NCBI RefSeq assembly: GCF_027938815.1
Contig: NZ_CP115913.1
Location: 2,638,001-2,702,000, forward strand
Direction: 5' to 3'
From: Oceanirhabdus sp. W0125-5
GTDB lineage: Bacteria > Bacillota > Clostridia > Clostridiales > Clostridiaceae
Length of the DNA: 64,000 bases
In this document: positions 44,601-52,078 of the stretch, in pieces
Position numbering within the stretch: the first letter of the stretch is position 1
Layout of the letters: every line of letters starts with the position of its first letter
The notes under the pieces: generated by a model
What the model was told of the DNA's origin: nothing
The model's database searches: none
What the model saw: the letters and a program-made list of their open reading frames with translations, nothing else
Translations under genes and position numbers: made by a program

Positions 44601-47039
44601 ACTCTACCTGATTATATGATTCCGACAAAGTATATACGACTTGCTAAGATGCCGGTTACATCAAATGGGAAGGTGAATAGAAAAGCGTTACCTGTGCCAG
44701 AAGGTAATATGGATACAGGGGTAGAGTATGCACCTCCCACTAATGAAATACAAGAGAAACTTGTACAAGTATGGGAAGGTCTGTTAGGGGGAGAACGGAT
44801 AGGCATAGATGTTAATTTTTTTGATGTTGGTGGAGACTCAATTAAAGCTATACAAGTAGTGTCACGTCTTAAACAATATGGTTTTAGATTAGAGTTGAAT
44901 GATGTCTTAAAAAATTTAACTATAAGGCAATTATCAGAAAAAGTTAAGAAAAATATAAGTAATCAAGCTGATCAAGGTATTGTTGAAGGAGAAGTTAAGC
45001 TTACACCAATTCAAATTAGTTTCTTTAATAATAAGTATACCCAGATGAACCATTGGAATCAAGCCGTGATGCTATTTAGAGGTGAAGGGTTTGATTACAA
45101 TGCCGTGACTTCTTCATTCAATAAAATAATAGAACATCATGATGCATTAAGAATGATTTATAAATTTGAAGATGGACAAGTGAAACAGTATAATAGAGGG
45201 TGCTCAAATAGTGATATGTATGCTCTAGAAGTAGTGGATTTTAGCTATGAAATTGATTACAAAAAACGAATAGAAAAAGAAGCAAACCGAGTTCAAGGTA
45301 GCATTGATTTAGAGAAAGGTCCACTTGTAAAACTTGGATTAATGAAAACAGCAAAAGGTGATCATTTGTTAATAGTAATACATCATCTAGTAATTGATGG
45401 TATATCATGGAGAATAATATTAGAAGACTTTAAACAAGCTTACCAGATGGCAATTACAGGAGAAGAAATAGTTTTAAATAGTAAAACAGAATCATATAAG
45501 AATTGGGCTTTGAGTCTTGAACGATATGCTAAAGAAAGTAACTTATCAGAAGAAAAGGTTTTTTGGCAGACAATATATGAAAAGCCTGTAGAGCGATTAA
45601 TAGTGGATCATGTAGTAGAAAAAAGTATAAGAAAAGATTCAAACACAGTTACTATTGCATTTACACAAGAACAAACTACTAACCTTATAAAAAGAGCCAA
45701 TCAAGCCTATAATACTCAAATAAATGATTTACTACTTACAAGCTTAGGAATTGCTTTAAATGAATGGATGGGTTATAAAAGTATCCTGGTTGATTTAGAA
45801 GGTCATGGACGGGAGAATATAATGGATGATATAGATATATCAAGAACAGTAGGATGGTTTACCTCAAAATACCCAGTAGTACTTGAAGATTGCAATTTAA
45901 ACGATATATCAAATTCTATAAATAAGATAAAGCAAAACATAAGAGATATACCACATAAAGGTATACATCATAATATTTTGAGATATCTTACTGAAAAAGA
46001 AAATAATAGAAAAATATTATTCAAAAATCAACTGGATATTAGCTTTAATTACCTTGGTCAATTCAACGAAGATATAGAAAATGAAGTGTTTGGTATTTCA
46101 GAGATATCAACAGGTGAAAGTATGGGAAAAGAATCAGAAATGTATTACAAACTTAGTATTAATGGAATAGTTGTAGGCAATAAATTAACCTTGGATATCA
46201 CATACAATAAACAGGAGTATAACCTAGAGACGATAAAAAGATTAGCAGAAGTATACAAAAGTACTCTGAGTAAAGTAATAGAGCATTGTATCTCAAAAGA
46301 AGAGATAACTTATAAATTATTAGTTGATAATGATAAAAAAATAGATATTGAAGATTATACATTGCTGAATAAAAAAAGACAAAAATGCATATTTGCTTTC
46401 CCTCCTGCTATGGGATTAGGTGCTGCCTATCATAAGGTAGCAAAATGCATAGATTCTCATACGCTCTATAGTTTTGAGTTTATCGAGCACGAAGATAGAA
46501 TCAAGATATATGCAGATTATATTACAAAAATATCACATGAACAATCATATATACTTATGGGATATTCAGCAGGAGGTAATTTAGCATTTGAAGTTGCAAA
46601 AGAATTAGAATTAAGGGGTAGAGATGTTTCGGCCATAATTATGATCGATGCCCATAGAAAAGATAAAGTGTTAAATAAAGATAAGTTAGTAATAGACGAT
46701 GCCACAAGGTGCTTAATAGAAAATTACCTTCATGAAAATACGAATGAGCATATGAGTGTTGAAGATGTAATCAGTACCTTTGGAGCTAAAATTCAAAGTT
46801 ATCATGCATATTTTTGTGATTTGATAAATTATGGTAAGGTGAATTGTAACATTTATGTATTGCAAGATTCTACGACAAAAAAAGATGATTTATTGCCAAA
46901 ATGGGCAGAGTCAACAATGGGTAAATTAGAGATAGTAAAAGGAATAGGGGAACACGAGAACTTGTTGTCAGAATTAAATTATGTAAAACATAATGTAAAA
47001 ATAATTAATACATTCCTAAGAAGAATAAGCAATAGATGA
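38658..47039 (+). CDS. NRPS 3: C-A-PCP-C-A-PCP-E-TE
   Basis: 2793 residues from ATG 38658 (GGAGGTGG upstream). Order: condensation of D-L type (1-440; HHIIMDGWC), A1 (458-955), carrier (MGGHSLKA about 1001), condensation of L-L type (1061-1491; HHIISDA, lacking the usual Gly), A2 (1513-2010), carrier (VGGDSIKA about 2057), epimerase (2114-2551; HHLVIDG, DISRTVGWFT), thioesterase (2576-2793; GYSAGG with Ser about 2637, GEHENLL His). Both A domains give D-L-T-K-I-G-H-I-G, one change from the known Asp code D-L-T-K-V-G-H-I-G. The A domains and flanks are nearly identical at DNA level. The thioesterase releases or cyclises the finished lipopeptide. Confidence 0.96.
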   Translation: MNKNIKYMYELTPMQEGMLYHNLVDKNSMTYFQQCSFEVKGKIKIDLIQQSFDNIISRHDVLRTSFIYKKVKSPIQVVLKERKNLIMFEDISFLSEKEVDRYIYKFKEEDRKKGFDLTKDKLIRLSILKINNSRYCMIWSFHHIIMDGWCMGLVLNEFLEYYSRLLSGETIELKKATPFKQYVNWLGTQNKQNGEKYWTDYLKGFAEKTGLLENKSIQKVRYKQNILDCVIDEETTKKIQQLAKENRVTLNTVFKAIWGLLLQKYNNTNDAIFGNIVSNRPPNIEGVEEMLGIFINAVPVRVKTNEEMTITELLKKLQEQGIVADKFSYMPLAEIQSKNVLKSELINHLMVFENYPLENVQRSKEEDDLTIIKGSFNIYGETNYDLNIIIIPGKTINIKFKYNANKYGDQYIKTVSSHIKTIANAIVKQPEIKISEIEMLSEEEKTQIIYDFNDTKMDYPEEKTVHELFEEQAEKNPENVAVKFNLDNLTYSELNARANQLARILRNKGVKPNSVVAIMVNNSLNLIIGILGVLKAGGAYLPIDPNYPKDRIEYMLEDSGTKLILSEKSLVNGISFSEEVIDIFNEELYVGDCSNVNNINTSSDLAYIIYTSGTTGKPKGVMVNHYNLVNYCSSIVSKLSLTAEDETALLSSYAFDLGYTAIFSSLVIGSTLHLIKEDDYKNPEKLVEYLMGDITYIKITPSIFNMIINSGCARELKRSKLRLIILGGESINIKDIEKFLSLGVGNGNIQIVNHYGPTEATIGCIATFVDLDNLECFRNIIGRPINNNKAYIIDRNRKLCGVNIPGELCISGEGLTRGYLNRPELTGDKFIDNPFEGRKKMYRTGDLARWLPDGNIEFLGRIDQQVKIRGFRVELGEIESRLASHEEIKEAVVLAKENEEGNKYLCAYLVTYIELTVRELRRYLSKTLPDYMIPTKYIRLDKMPVTSNGKVNRKALPVPEGNMETGVEYAPPTNEIQEKLVQVWEEVLGVNRVGINDNFFDMGGHSLKAIKLMSKIHKIFNVEVPLSEIFNRPVLKELAKYIKIDSGSENEYIQIQRVEEKPYYLVSSAQKRLYLLEQMEGIGTSYNIPSAMIIEGEFAKERVEEAFKALLLRHESLRTSFNIIDDEIVQIVNQEVKFSIMFKVLSNLLNKNDSNETIDLNNEVKEFIKPFDLSSAPLLRLALIRLTKERHLLIFDMHHIISDAISKEILIREFISYYEGRRIQPLSIQYKDYSEWQKRQLKKEQIKKQKEYWIENLEGELPVLNMPFDYERSTELNFEGDRVEALIDKQLTKKIKLLKKETDTTIYMVLLATFNILLHKYTGDKDIMIGTPIAGRSHADLHNIIGVFINTLVLRNKPEASKKFVDFLTEVKENSLKAYENQDYQFEDLVEQLNITREANRNPIFDIMFALQNISNRRIELEGLTFKPYELQNNVSKFDLTLTALEETEDILLSWQYSTKLFKKETIERMSVHYINILKEVLNNIDIEISEIEMLSEEEKTQIIYDFNDTKMDYPKEKTVHKLFEEQAEKKPENVAVKFNLDNLTYSELNARANQLARILRNKGVKPNSVVAIMVNNSLNLIIGILGVLKAGGAYLPIDPNYPKDRIEYMLEDSGTKLILSEKSLVNGISFSEEVIDIFNEELYVGDCSNVNNINTSSDLAYIIYTSGTTGKPKGVMVNHYNLVNYCSSIVSKLSLTAEDETALLSSYAFDLGYTAIFSSLVIGSTLHLIKEDDYKNPEKLVEYLMGDITYIKITPSIFNMIINSGCARELKRSKLRLIILGGESINIKDIEKFLSLGVGNGNIQIVNHYGPTEATIGCIATFVDLDNLECFRNIIGRPINNNKAYIIDRNRKLCGVNIPGELCISGEGLTRGYLNRPELTGDKFIDNPFEGRKKMYRTGDLARWLPDGNIEFLGRIDQQVKIRGFRVELGEIESRLVSHEEIKEAVVLAKENEEGNKYLCAYLVTNIELTVRELRRYLSKTLPDYMIPTKYIRLAKMPVTSNGKVNRKALPVPEGNMDTGVEYAPPTNEIQEKLVQVWEGLLGGERIGIDVNFFDVGGDSIKAIQVVSRLKQYGFRLELNDVLKNLTIRQLSEKVKKNISNQADQGIVEGEVKLTPIQISFFNNKYTQMNHWNQAVMLFRGEGFDYNAVTSSFNKIIEHHDALRMIYKFEDGQVKQYNRGCSNSDMYALEVVDFSYEIDYKKRIEKEANRVQGSIDLEKGPLVKLGLMKTAKGDHLLIVIHHLVIDGISWRIILEDFKQAYQMAITGEEIVLNSKTESYKNWALSLERYAKESNLSEEKVFWQTIYEKPVERLIVDHVVEKSIRKDSNTVTIAFTQEQTTNLIKRANQAYNTQINDLLLTSLGIALNEWMGYKSILVDLEGHGRENIMDDIDISRTVGWFTSKYPVVLEDCNLNDISNSINKIKQNIRDIPHKGIHHNILRYLTEKENNRKILFKNQLDISFNYLGQFNEDIENEVFGISEISTGESMGKESEMYYKLSINGIVVGNKLTLDITYNKQEYNLETIKRLAEVYKSTLSKVIEHCISKEEITYKLLVDNDKKIDIEDYTLLNKKRQKCIFAFPPAMGLGAAYHKVAKCIDSHTLYSFEFIEHEDRIKIYADYITKISHEQSYILMGYSAGGNLAFEVAKELELRGRDVSAIIMIDAHRKDKVLNKDKLVIDDATRCLIENYLHENTNEHMSVEDVISTFGAKIQSYHAYFCDLINYGKVNCNIYVLQDSTTKKDDLLPKWAESTMGKLEIVKGIGEHENLLSELNYVKHNVKIINTFLRRISNR
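39960..41611 (+). repeat. A-domain duplication, copy 1
   Basis: About 1.65 kb inside NRPS 3 covering the first A domain up to the edge of the carrier domain; nearly identical to 43125-44776 at offset 3165. Differences are a handful of single bases. Confidence 0.9.
43125..44776 (+). repeat. A-domain duplication, copy 2
   Basis: Second copy of 39960-41611. The condensation and carrier domains on either side are not duplicates, so only the amino-acid-selecting unit was copied or homogenised. Confidence 0.9.
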
Positions 47040-47114
47040 TTATAATTTAACAATGATTTTTTTATCTAGTTTCTTAATTAATCGTAAGCACTAGATAATA
47101 ACCTGTATAGCATA

Positions 47115-47167
47115 AGTTGGAGTATTTAGCTACAATTAGTAGTAAAATACTCCAACTATTATTTTTT
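47115..47167 (+). terminator. Terminator of the NRPS operon
   Basis: 13-bp stem AGTTGGAGTATTT / AAATACTCCAACT with a 17-base loop and ATTATTTTTTC after it, 75 bases past the NRPS 3 stop. Confidence 0.8.
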
Positions 47168-47978
47168 CTCATATCTCTTCTGCCAGCAGCTTATCCACGA
47201 CTACTTCATGCTTTTTAGGGATTTTGAATTAATAGGTTCATCATAAGCAGTTTTTTCATTAAGATTCAGATAGTAAGTGCTTACCGAAATGTTTTCTCTA
47301 ACCCTTAAGTGAATTATTTCATTTTCTTAAATGAGTTATATACGGTTGGTTTTTGAGCCTATACTAATCAAATACTATAAAGTTATTTTTGGGGATTTAA
47401 TATTAATTTCTCAAAACCTATTTCTAGGTAATTGGATGTAGAATATTATGAAATTAGATAGACTGAAAATTGTAGGAAAAAAGTAAAAAAGTAAAAAATG
47501 AATAATCCAACTAAATACTTAGGCAATATTTAGCGTTAACAAATAAATGCAAAAATGTAAAAAATACTATTGACCATAAATACATATTATGGTAAAATAA
47601 ACACATATTTTAAAAAAGTGAAAAATATGAGACTACTACAAGTTTGGTTCTTACTTTTATCTTACTATGCAACATGAATGATGTTTGTGGTAATTTGAAA
47701 ATGTACCCTTTAAGTCTTTTAGTAGCGTGGTACATTAAATCATCTCCCAAAAGCACTTTTTAATAACTTAGTAGAAGCCTCAAAAACAGTATCTTTTAGA
47801 CAATACAGTAAGTCAAAAAAAGTAGGACAAGTAGTTGTAAAAGGTTTTGATAATTAAATTAAACAATAGGGGGGTATATGATATAGAAGTAAAATTCAAT
47901 AATTAATACTATTGCTTGGCTAGATTAAAATTAAGTAGAGTGAATAAAAAAATAGAATTTAAATGGAGGAATTAAATT
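47168..47978. other. Long gene-free stretch with a good promoter and decayed fragments
   Basis: The left part holds decayed sequence; its minus strand can be read in pieces as EVVVDKLLAEEI, faintly like UvrA-type proteins. From about 47730 an open piece with no start (LPKALFNNLVEASKTVSF onwards) ends at 47857. A promoter TTGACC, 17 bases, TAAAAT lies at 47570-47598, giving a leader of about 370 bases before the next gene or a separate small RNA. No intact gene is seen. Confidence 0.4.
47570..47598 (+). promoter_or_regulatory. Sigma-A promoter upstream of the papain-like gene
   Basis: TTGACC (47570-47575), 17-base spacer, TAAAAT (47593-47598). Confidence 0.55.
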
Positions 47979-48713
47979 ATGAATAAAAAAAGAACTATGT
48001 CTATGTTATTAGTACTAGTATTTGTTTTAAGTTTTGCGTCACCAGTATCTGCAAAAGAAAGGTTACTTCTTGGTAAGTATACTATAGAACAAGTATCTGA
48101 AATTACAGGCTACCCTGTAAATGACTTAAAAAGATATGAAAAGAAAGTTGGAGATAAATTTGAGAGTGAAGTTGCCAAATTTATTGAGCGAGCACAAGCG
48201 CCTAGGGCACAAAGATCTGGAATTTCCGTTATGTCGTGGGGAGATAATAGTGGTAGTGGGCTACCATTTAGTGTATCTACTTATGCTAGAGTTGGTTATA
48301 TACATGTAACAGCAGACGACTCTACCCCTATCATTAACCATGGACATGCTGCTCTAGCAGTAAGTAGTACTAAAAATCTTGAAATCTATAATAAGAACGA
48401 TACAAGTAAAGTTAGGTCAAATGATATATGGAACACTGTAGATACTTATGCATTATTGAGTGTAGATGTTTCTTATACTGATAGAAAAAAAGCTGCTGAG
48501 TATGGTAGTGAGCATCTTGTGGGATTAAGTTATGATTTTTTAGCTTCAACAGATAGTTCTAAGGTGAACTGTGCATCATTAGTTACAAAAACTTACAAAG
48601 AATCTGGAGTGTTAGATATGTATCCATGGTTTGGTTGGAGCACTATCATTCCTTTAGATTTAGTAAACAACTCTCATACAACTAAGTATAAAGTTCATAA
48701 TTTCCCTTGGTAA
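47979..48713 (+). CDS. Secreted papain-like (YiiX/NlpC-type) cysteine hydrolase
   Basis: The 244-residue protein has a clear signal peptide (MNKKRTMSMLLVLVFVLSFA, cleavage after SPVSA). The mature part carries INHGHAALAV (His near 121-123) and YDFLASTDSSKVNCASLV (Cys near 198), the order expected of the permuted papain fold, His before Cys. Such enzymes cut peptides, amides or lipid esters at the cell surface. GGAGGAATTAAATT precedes the ATG. It lies alone beyond the NRPS genes; a link to the lipopeptide is not shown. The fold call is moderately secure, the substrate unknown. Confidence 0.7.
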   Translation: MNKKRTMSMLLVLVFVLSFASPVSAKERLLLGKYTIEQVSEITGYPVNDLKRYEKKVGDKFESEVAKFIERAQAPRAQRSGISVMSWGDNSGSGLPFSVSTYARVGYIHVTADDSTPIINHGHAALAVSSTKNLEIYNKNDTSKVRSNDIWNTVDTYALLSVDVSYTDRKKAAEYGSEHLVGLSYDFLASTDSSKVNCASLVTKTYKESGVLDMYPWFGWSTIIPLDLVNNSHTTKYKVHNFPW

Positions 48714-48772
48714 GTCTAAAATAATGGGTTAAACAGGGAAAATATGATACTAATATTTTAATCTAGTCAATC

Positions 48773-48844
48773 AATAGTATTAAGTAATATAATAGTATTA
48801 AGTAATATAATAGTATTAAGTAATATAATAGTATTAAGTAATAT
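48773..48844. repeat. Four tandem copies of an 18-bp unit
   Basis: AATAGTATTAAGTAATAT repeated four times exactly, with no spacers. It lies in the leader of the gene at 48932. Copy number could vary by slippage. Confidence 0.9.
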
Positions 48845-48931
48845 AAAGTAGTATTTATGCTTCGTCTTGTTAATGGAGCATTGTGTAAGGATAAAACAGA
48901 GCGCGTCTTAGGAATGTAGGAGGGTTTAAAT

Positions 48932-50101
48932 ATGTGTAGAAAAAAAAACACATTACGTATGAATAAAAAGAATGTAGGGATTATGATTATAGTGTTAGTA
49001 GTTTTACTGGTATCAGCTACAGTATACGTACTAAACAGACCCACAAGTAAAATTACTATGAGTTACTTAACAGATAATAAAATGCAACTAGATATGCTAA
49101 ATGATTTGGAATTTGTCTCGATTTATGGCGCACCACAGTACTTTGGCTATGATTCATATGTCTACAATGATAAAAAATTTACTGAATATGGTGAATACAT
49201 AATAAGTACTGAAGGTCCTATAGATTCTAAATTACTAGAGGATTTTATAAAAGCCAATGATAGTATTAAAAATCATACTGAGCTTGAAGAGCGTTACGGT
49301 CAGATTTCTTTAGTAGAGACTATTGATGATTATACAATTATCGTATGTGATGGTTATTTTGTAACGGCAAAAAGTAAGGAAATGAGTTCCAAAACGAGTA
49401 CTATATTTAAGTATAACAATAAAGATAGTACTTATGAGGAATATAGCGTTGAAAGTGAGAAACTTCTTTTTTTTAATGAATTGAGTGTTGAAAATAATAC
49501 TATCTATTTGGTAGGCGTTTATGAAGACTATGACGAAGATGAAACTATTATTTATGAAACAGTACTATATAAAATAACCTCGAATAGTGCTGACAGGTAT
49601 ATGTTATACAGTAATAGAAATATAATATTTTGGGACTCCTACTATATGTGTGATGATTTATTTTTTACCATATATTTAGATGAGGAGAATCAGGCCAATA
49701 TTGTTGTTTATGACCTGGAAAATATGCAAGAAATAGATAGAGAAAATATAAACAATTATATAAAGGAATACATTAATAAATCACCAGAAATAAGTTATTC
49801 CGCGGTTGATGACAGATTATATACTTTTTATAATATAGATGATTACCTAGAAGTGTTAATTTTTTCTTTTGATAATGATGAGTTAAGTATGGTTGAACGA
49901 GATAAAATAGAGCTTCCGCATATGTATAGAAAACTAAGTAAAGCTTTTGAGTATGATGGTAGATGGTTTTTATTCTTTGAAGATAGAGTGCTAGGAACAA
50001 CAATATTTGAATATGACGTAAATAAGGGTACCCTTAACAAGCTTATTCAGTTTAACCTAAAAGATGATAACTTAAATATAATTGACCATGATTTTCAATA
50101 G
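48932..50101 (+). CDS. Membrane-anchored unknown, possibly beta-propeller-like
   Basis: The 389-residue protein has a short cytoplasmic N-terminus, one transmembrane anchor (about 14-34, GIMIIVLVVLLVSATVYVL) and a large outer domain rich in Tyr, Asp and beta strands. Repeated blocks such as YKITSNSADRYMLYSNRNII, IVVYDLENMQEIDRENI and TIFEYDVNKGTLNKLIQF hint at a propeller, but this is a guess. GGAGGG precedes ATG 48932; ATG 48959 is possible but lacks its own site. Family not recognised. Downstream lies a broken thioesterase. Confidence 0.6.
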   Translation: MCRKKNTLRMNKKNVGIMIIVLVVLLVSATVYVLNRPTSKITMSYLTDNKMQLDMLNDLEFVSIYGAPQYFGYDSYVYNDKKFTEYGEYIISTEGPIDSKLLEDFIKANDSIKNHTELEERYGQISLVETIDDYTIIVCDGYFVTAKSKEMSSKTSTIFKYNNKDSTYEEYSVESEKLLFFNELSVENNTIYLVGVYEDYDEDETIIYETVLYKITSNSADRYMLYSNRNIIFWDSYYMCDDLFFTIYLDEENQANIVVYDLENMQEIDRENINNYIKEYINKSPEISYSAVDDRLYTFYNIDDYLEVLIFSFDNDELSMVERDKIELPHMYRKLSKAFEYDGRWFLFFEDRVLGTTIFEYDVNKGTLNKLIQFNLKDDNLNIIDHDFQ

Positions 50102-50140
50102 ATTTTACTTGTTGCTTTGAATCAATTAAAAAGAATTTGA

Positions 50141-50344
50141 GGACTGGATGCATTGTGTAGTCACAGTATAGGTGGCATTATAGCCTATGAATTAGCATAT
50201 AGAATAAAAGGTAGTGATCTTCGTAGTCTGGAGTATTTAATTATATCAGGGAGAAAACCTCCTTATATATGGAATGACGAGAAAATAATACATATGTTAT
50301 CAAACGATAAAATTAAATATCAAATAGCGGAAACAGTCAATTGA
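50141..50344 (+). pseudogene. Remnant of a type II (editing) thioesterase
   Basis: An open piece reads CSHSIGGIIAYELAYRIKGS and LIISGRKPPYIW, matching the active-site Ser region (GHSMGG in intact enzymes) and the SGR-x-P block of GrsT/SrfAD-type thioesterases. The first third and the end with the catalytic His are missing. Type II thioesterases clear misprimed carriers of NRPSs, so this looks like a lost accessory gene of the neighbouring cluster. Confidence 0.7.
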
Positions 50345-50380
50345 TATCAGTTGATTGTTTTACTGTTCATGGAAAATCTT

Positions 50381-50420
50381 AAAAGCGATAAACCGTCAGG
50401 TTTATCGCTTTTATTTCTTA
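50381..50420. terminator. Bidirectional terminator
   Basis: 14-bp stem AAAAGCGATAAACC / GGTTTATCGCTTTT, GTCA loop, T-run on both strands. Confidence 0.9.
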
Positions 50421-50548
50421 GGTTTAATATTTTAGAGAAAGTAAAGTTGGACTTAGTTTTTTTACTTTTCTAAATCATTATTCTAGCTTTCTGTTACATG
50501 AATTGAATATTTTCACCCTTATCATGTAAATAAAACAATTTAATAATC

Positions 50549-51511
50549 TCATGAAGTGAAGGCTATGAATATTAGAATGGCTAGTAATAAAGAAAATACA
50601 ATATATATTTTCCCCTTAATTTTATCTGCATGTTTGGCTGTATCTTGGTTAAGATCTTTAGTTATGCTTAAATTTTTTAGCTTTATAATATACCAGAAAC
50701 TTAGAGAACAACTAATAACCAATATAATCATCAATACATAATTATTTTCTAAGAGAGATACTGAAACATTTGATATATCGCTATATATTTCATTATATTT
50801 ATTTGGACCTTGTATATATGAAGAAATAACGAAAATACTGTTAGTTAATACATGAAATAATATACCTGGTAATATTGAGTTTGTGTAATGAACTATGTAG
50901 CCTATTAATAAAGCAAAGAGTAGCAGTGTTATTAATCTATATGGATTATTATGATATATAGAGAAATAGATAGCTGAAACAACAATGCTAAAATTTGTTC
51001 CTAGTTTTTCCGTGCCTCTAATTAGCAATCCTCTGAAAAAAAACTCTTCTGAAATAGGACAGATGATACCTCCTGCTAAAACAAACAATATGGTGGCAAA
51101 TATGCTTGTAGGGACAGGTTGTGTATTCATTTCAAATCTTAGATTAAATAATTTTAAAATATCTTCTTGTAAAAGAATTAGAATACCTGATATTATATTA
51201 TATAAAATAAAAATTATTGAACTATAGAATAACTGTTTCTTAGAAACTAGATTCAATCTAAGAGTCGTAATGATGTTTTGTTTTTTCAGTTTTTTACAAT
51301 AAAAGATTGCGGGGAACATATTTAGTGAGAGTTGTTTTATTAAAATATTAGCAGTAATTATGAAAGTCAATAAAAGAGTATAATTGAATTGCGTACTTAC
51401 AATGTAGGTTTTATAAAGTATTCCTGTAGAGGTGAATAGTATGTAATGTATGGGGATAATTAAAGCAATATAGTAGTATACTAATAATTCTTTACTATGT
51501 CTAAGCTGCAT
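50549..51511 (-). CDS. CPBP family intramembrane metalloprotease
   Basis: The 320-residue protein has about eight hydrophobic segments. The CPBP (CAAX/Abi) motifs are present: SEEFFFRG (EExxxR, about 155-161) and FSIYHNN (FxxxH) in the next helix. The family includes bacteriocin self-immunity and processing proteins as well as CAAX-type proteases. AAGGTGATAAA precedes the ATG. It is transcribed towards the NRPS cluster. A role in protection from, or processing of, a secreted peptide is conceivable but not shown. Confidence 0.85.
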   Translation of the reverse strand: MQLRHSKELLVYYYIALIIPIHYILFTSTGILYKTYIVSTQFNYTLLLTFIITANILIKQLSLNMFPAIFYCKKLKKQNIITTLRLNLVSKKQLFYSSIIFILYNIISGILILLQEDILKLFNLRFEMNTQPVPTSIFATILFVLAGGIICPISEEFFFRGLLIRGTEKLGTNFSIVVSAIYFSIYHNNPYRLITLLLFALLIGYIVHYTNSILPGILFHVLTNSIFVISSYIQGPNKYNEIYSDISNVSVSLLENNYVLMIILVISCSLSFWYIIKLKNLSITKDLNQDTAKHADKIKGKIYIVFSLLLAILIFIAFTS

Positions 51512-51548
51512 TTTATCACCTTCTTATATGTTTTTTTATTATACATTT

Positions 51549-51575
51549 ATAAGCAGTTATAAGTTAAATGCTTAT
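51549..51575. promoter_or_regulatory. Inverted repeat upstream of the CPBP gene
   Basis: ATAAGCA, 13 bases, TGCTTAT lies in the probable promoter region of the minus-strand protease gene, a possible operator. Spacing and consensus are unproven. Confidence 0.3.
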
Positions 51576-51689
51576 AATGATTATTATACCATAAAATACA
51601 TTATAAGGAAATAAGTGATTTGGATATGTAAATTGCATAAAGCTTGATACGTCCAGTGGTTGCTACTGTGCCATCTGTAGCAAGTATAA

Positions 51690-52078
51690 GAGATTTTATA
51701 CATTGGAATAGCAAACTTAATGGATGAACAAAACTATGATGTATTAGTATATGATTAGAGAGCGCCTATAGCTAGTATTTTTTATCAATACGAATTAGGG
51801 AAATGTGAATATAATTCCCCTAATGGTGTTATTGAAGGAGATGTTAATTTAAAGAGACAATACAAAATTAAGGGCTCTGAACTAGAGTATTTTTTTGATA
51901 GCAGCTTAAAAATAAATGATGAAATATTACAAGAAGTGTTGAGCAAGAATTCATCAAATAAGATGAAGCAGATAATAGAGACAATACAGAAAGATCAAGA
52001 TAAAATAATAAGAGATACTGAGAATGAATTGCTTATTGTACAAGGAACAGCAGGAAGTGGGAAGACTTCTGTTGCTGG
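51690..52078 (+). pseudogene. HelD-type helicase, 5' remnant
   Basis: Open pieces read RAPIASIFYQYELGKCEYNS, VIEGDVNLKRQYKIKGSELE, DEILQEVLSKNSSNKMKQII and LIVQGTAGSGKTSVA, ending in Walker A. This is the N-terminal part of a UvrD/HelD-type helicase that recycles RNA polymerase. An in-frame TAG (codon before RAPIAS, where Trp is expected) and loss of all sequence after Walker A show it is dead. Confidence 0.75.

Noticed and set aside
47190..47345. UvrA-like fragment on the minus strand
   Set aside because: Only about 12 residues in one frame look similar and the frame breaks at once; too weak to annotate as a gene.
48773..48844. Tandem repeats as a CRISPR array
   Set aside because: The units abut without spacers and are only 18 bp; no cas genes are present.
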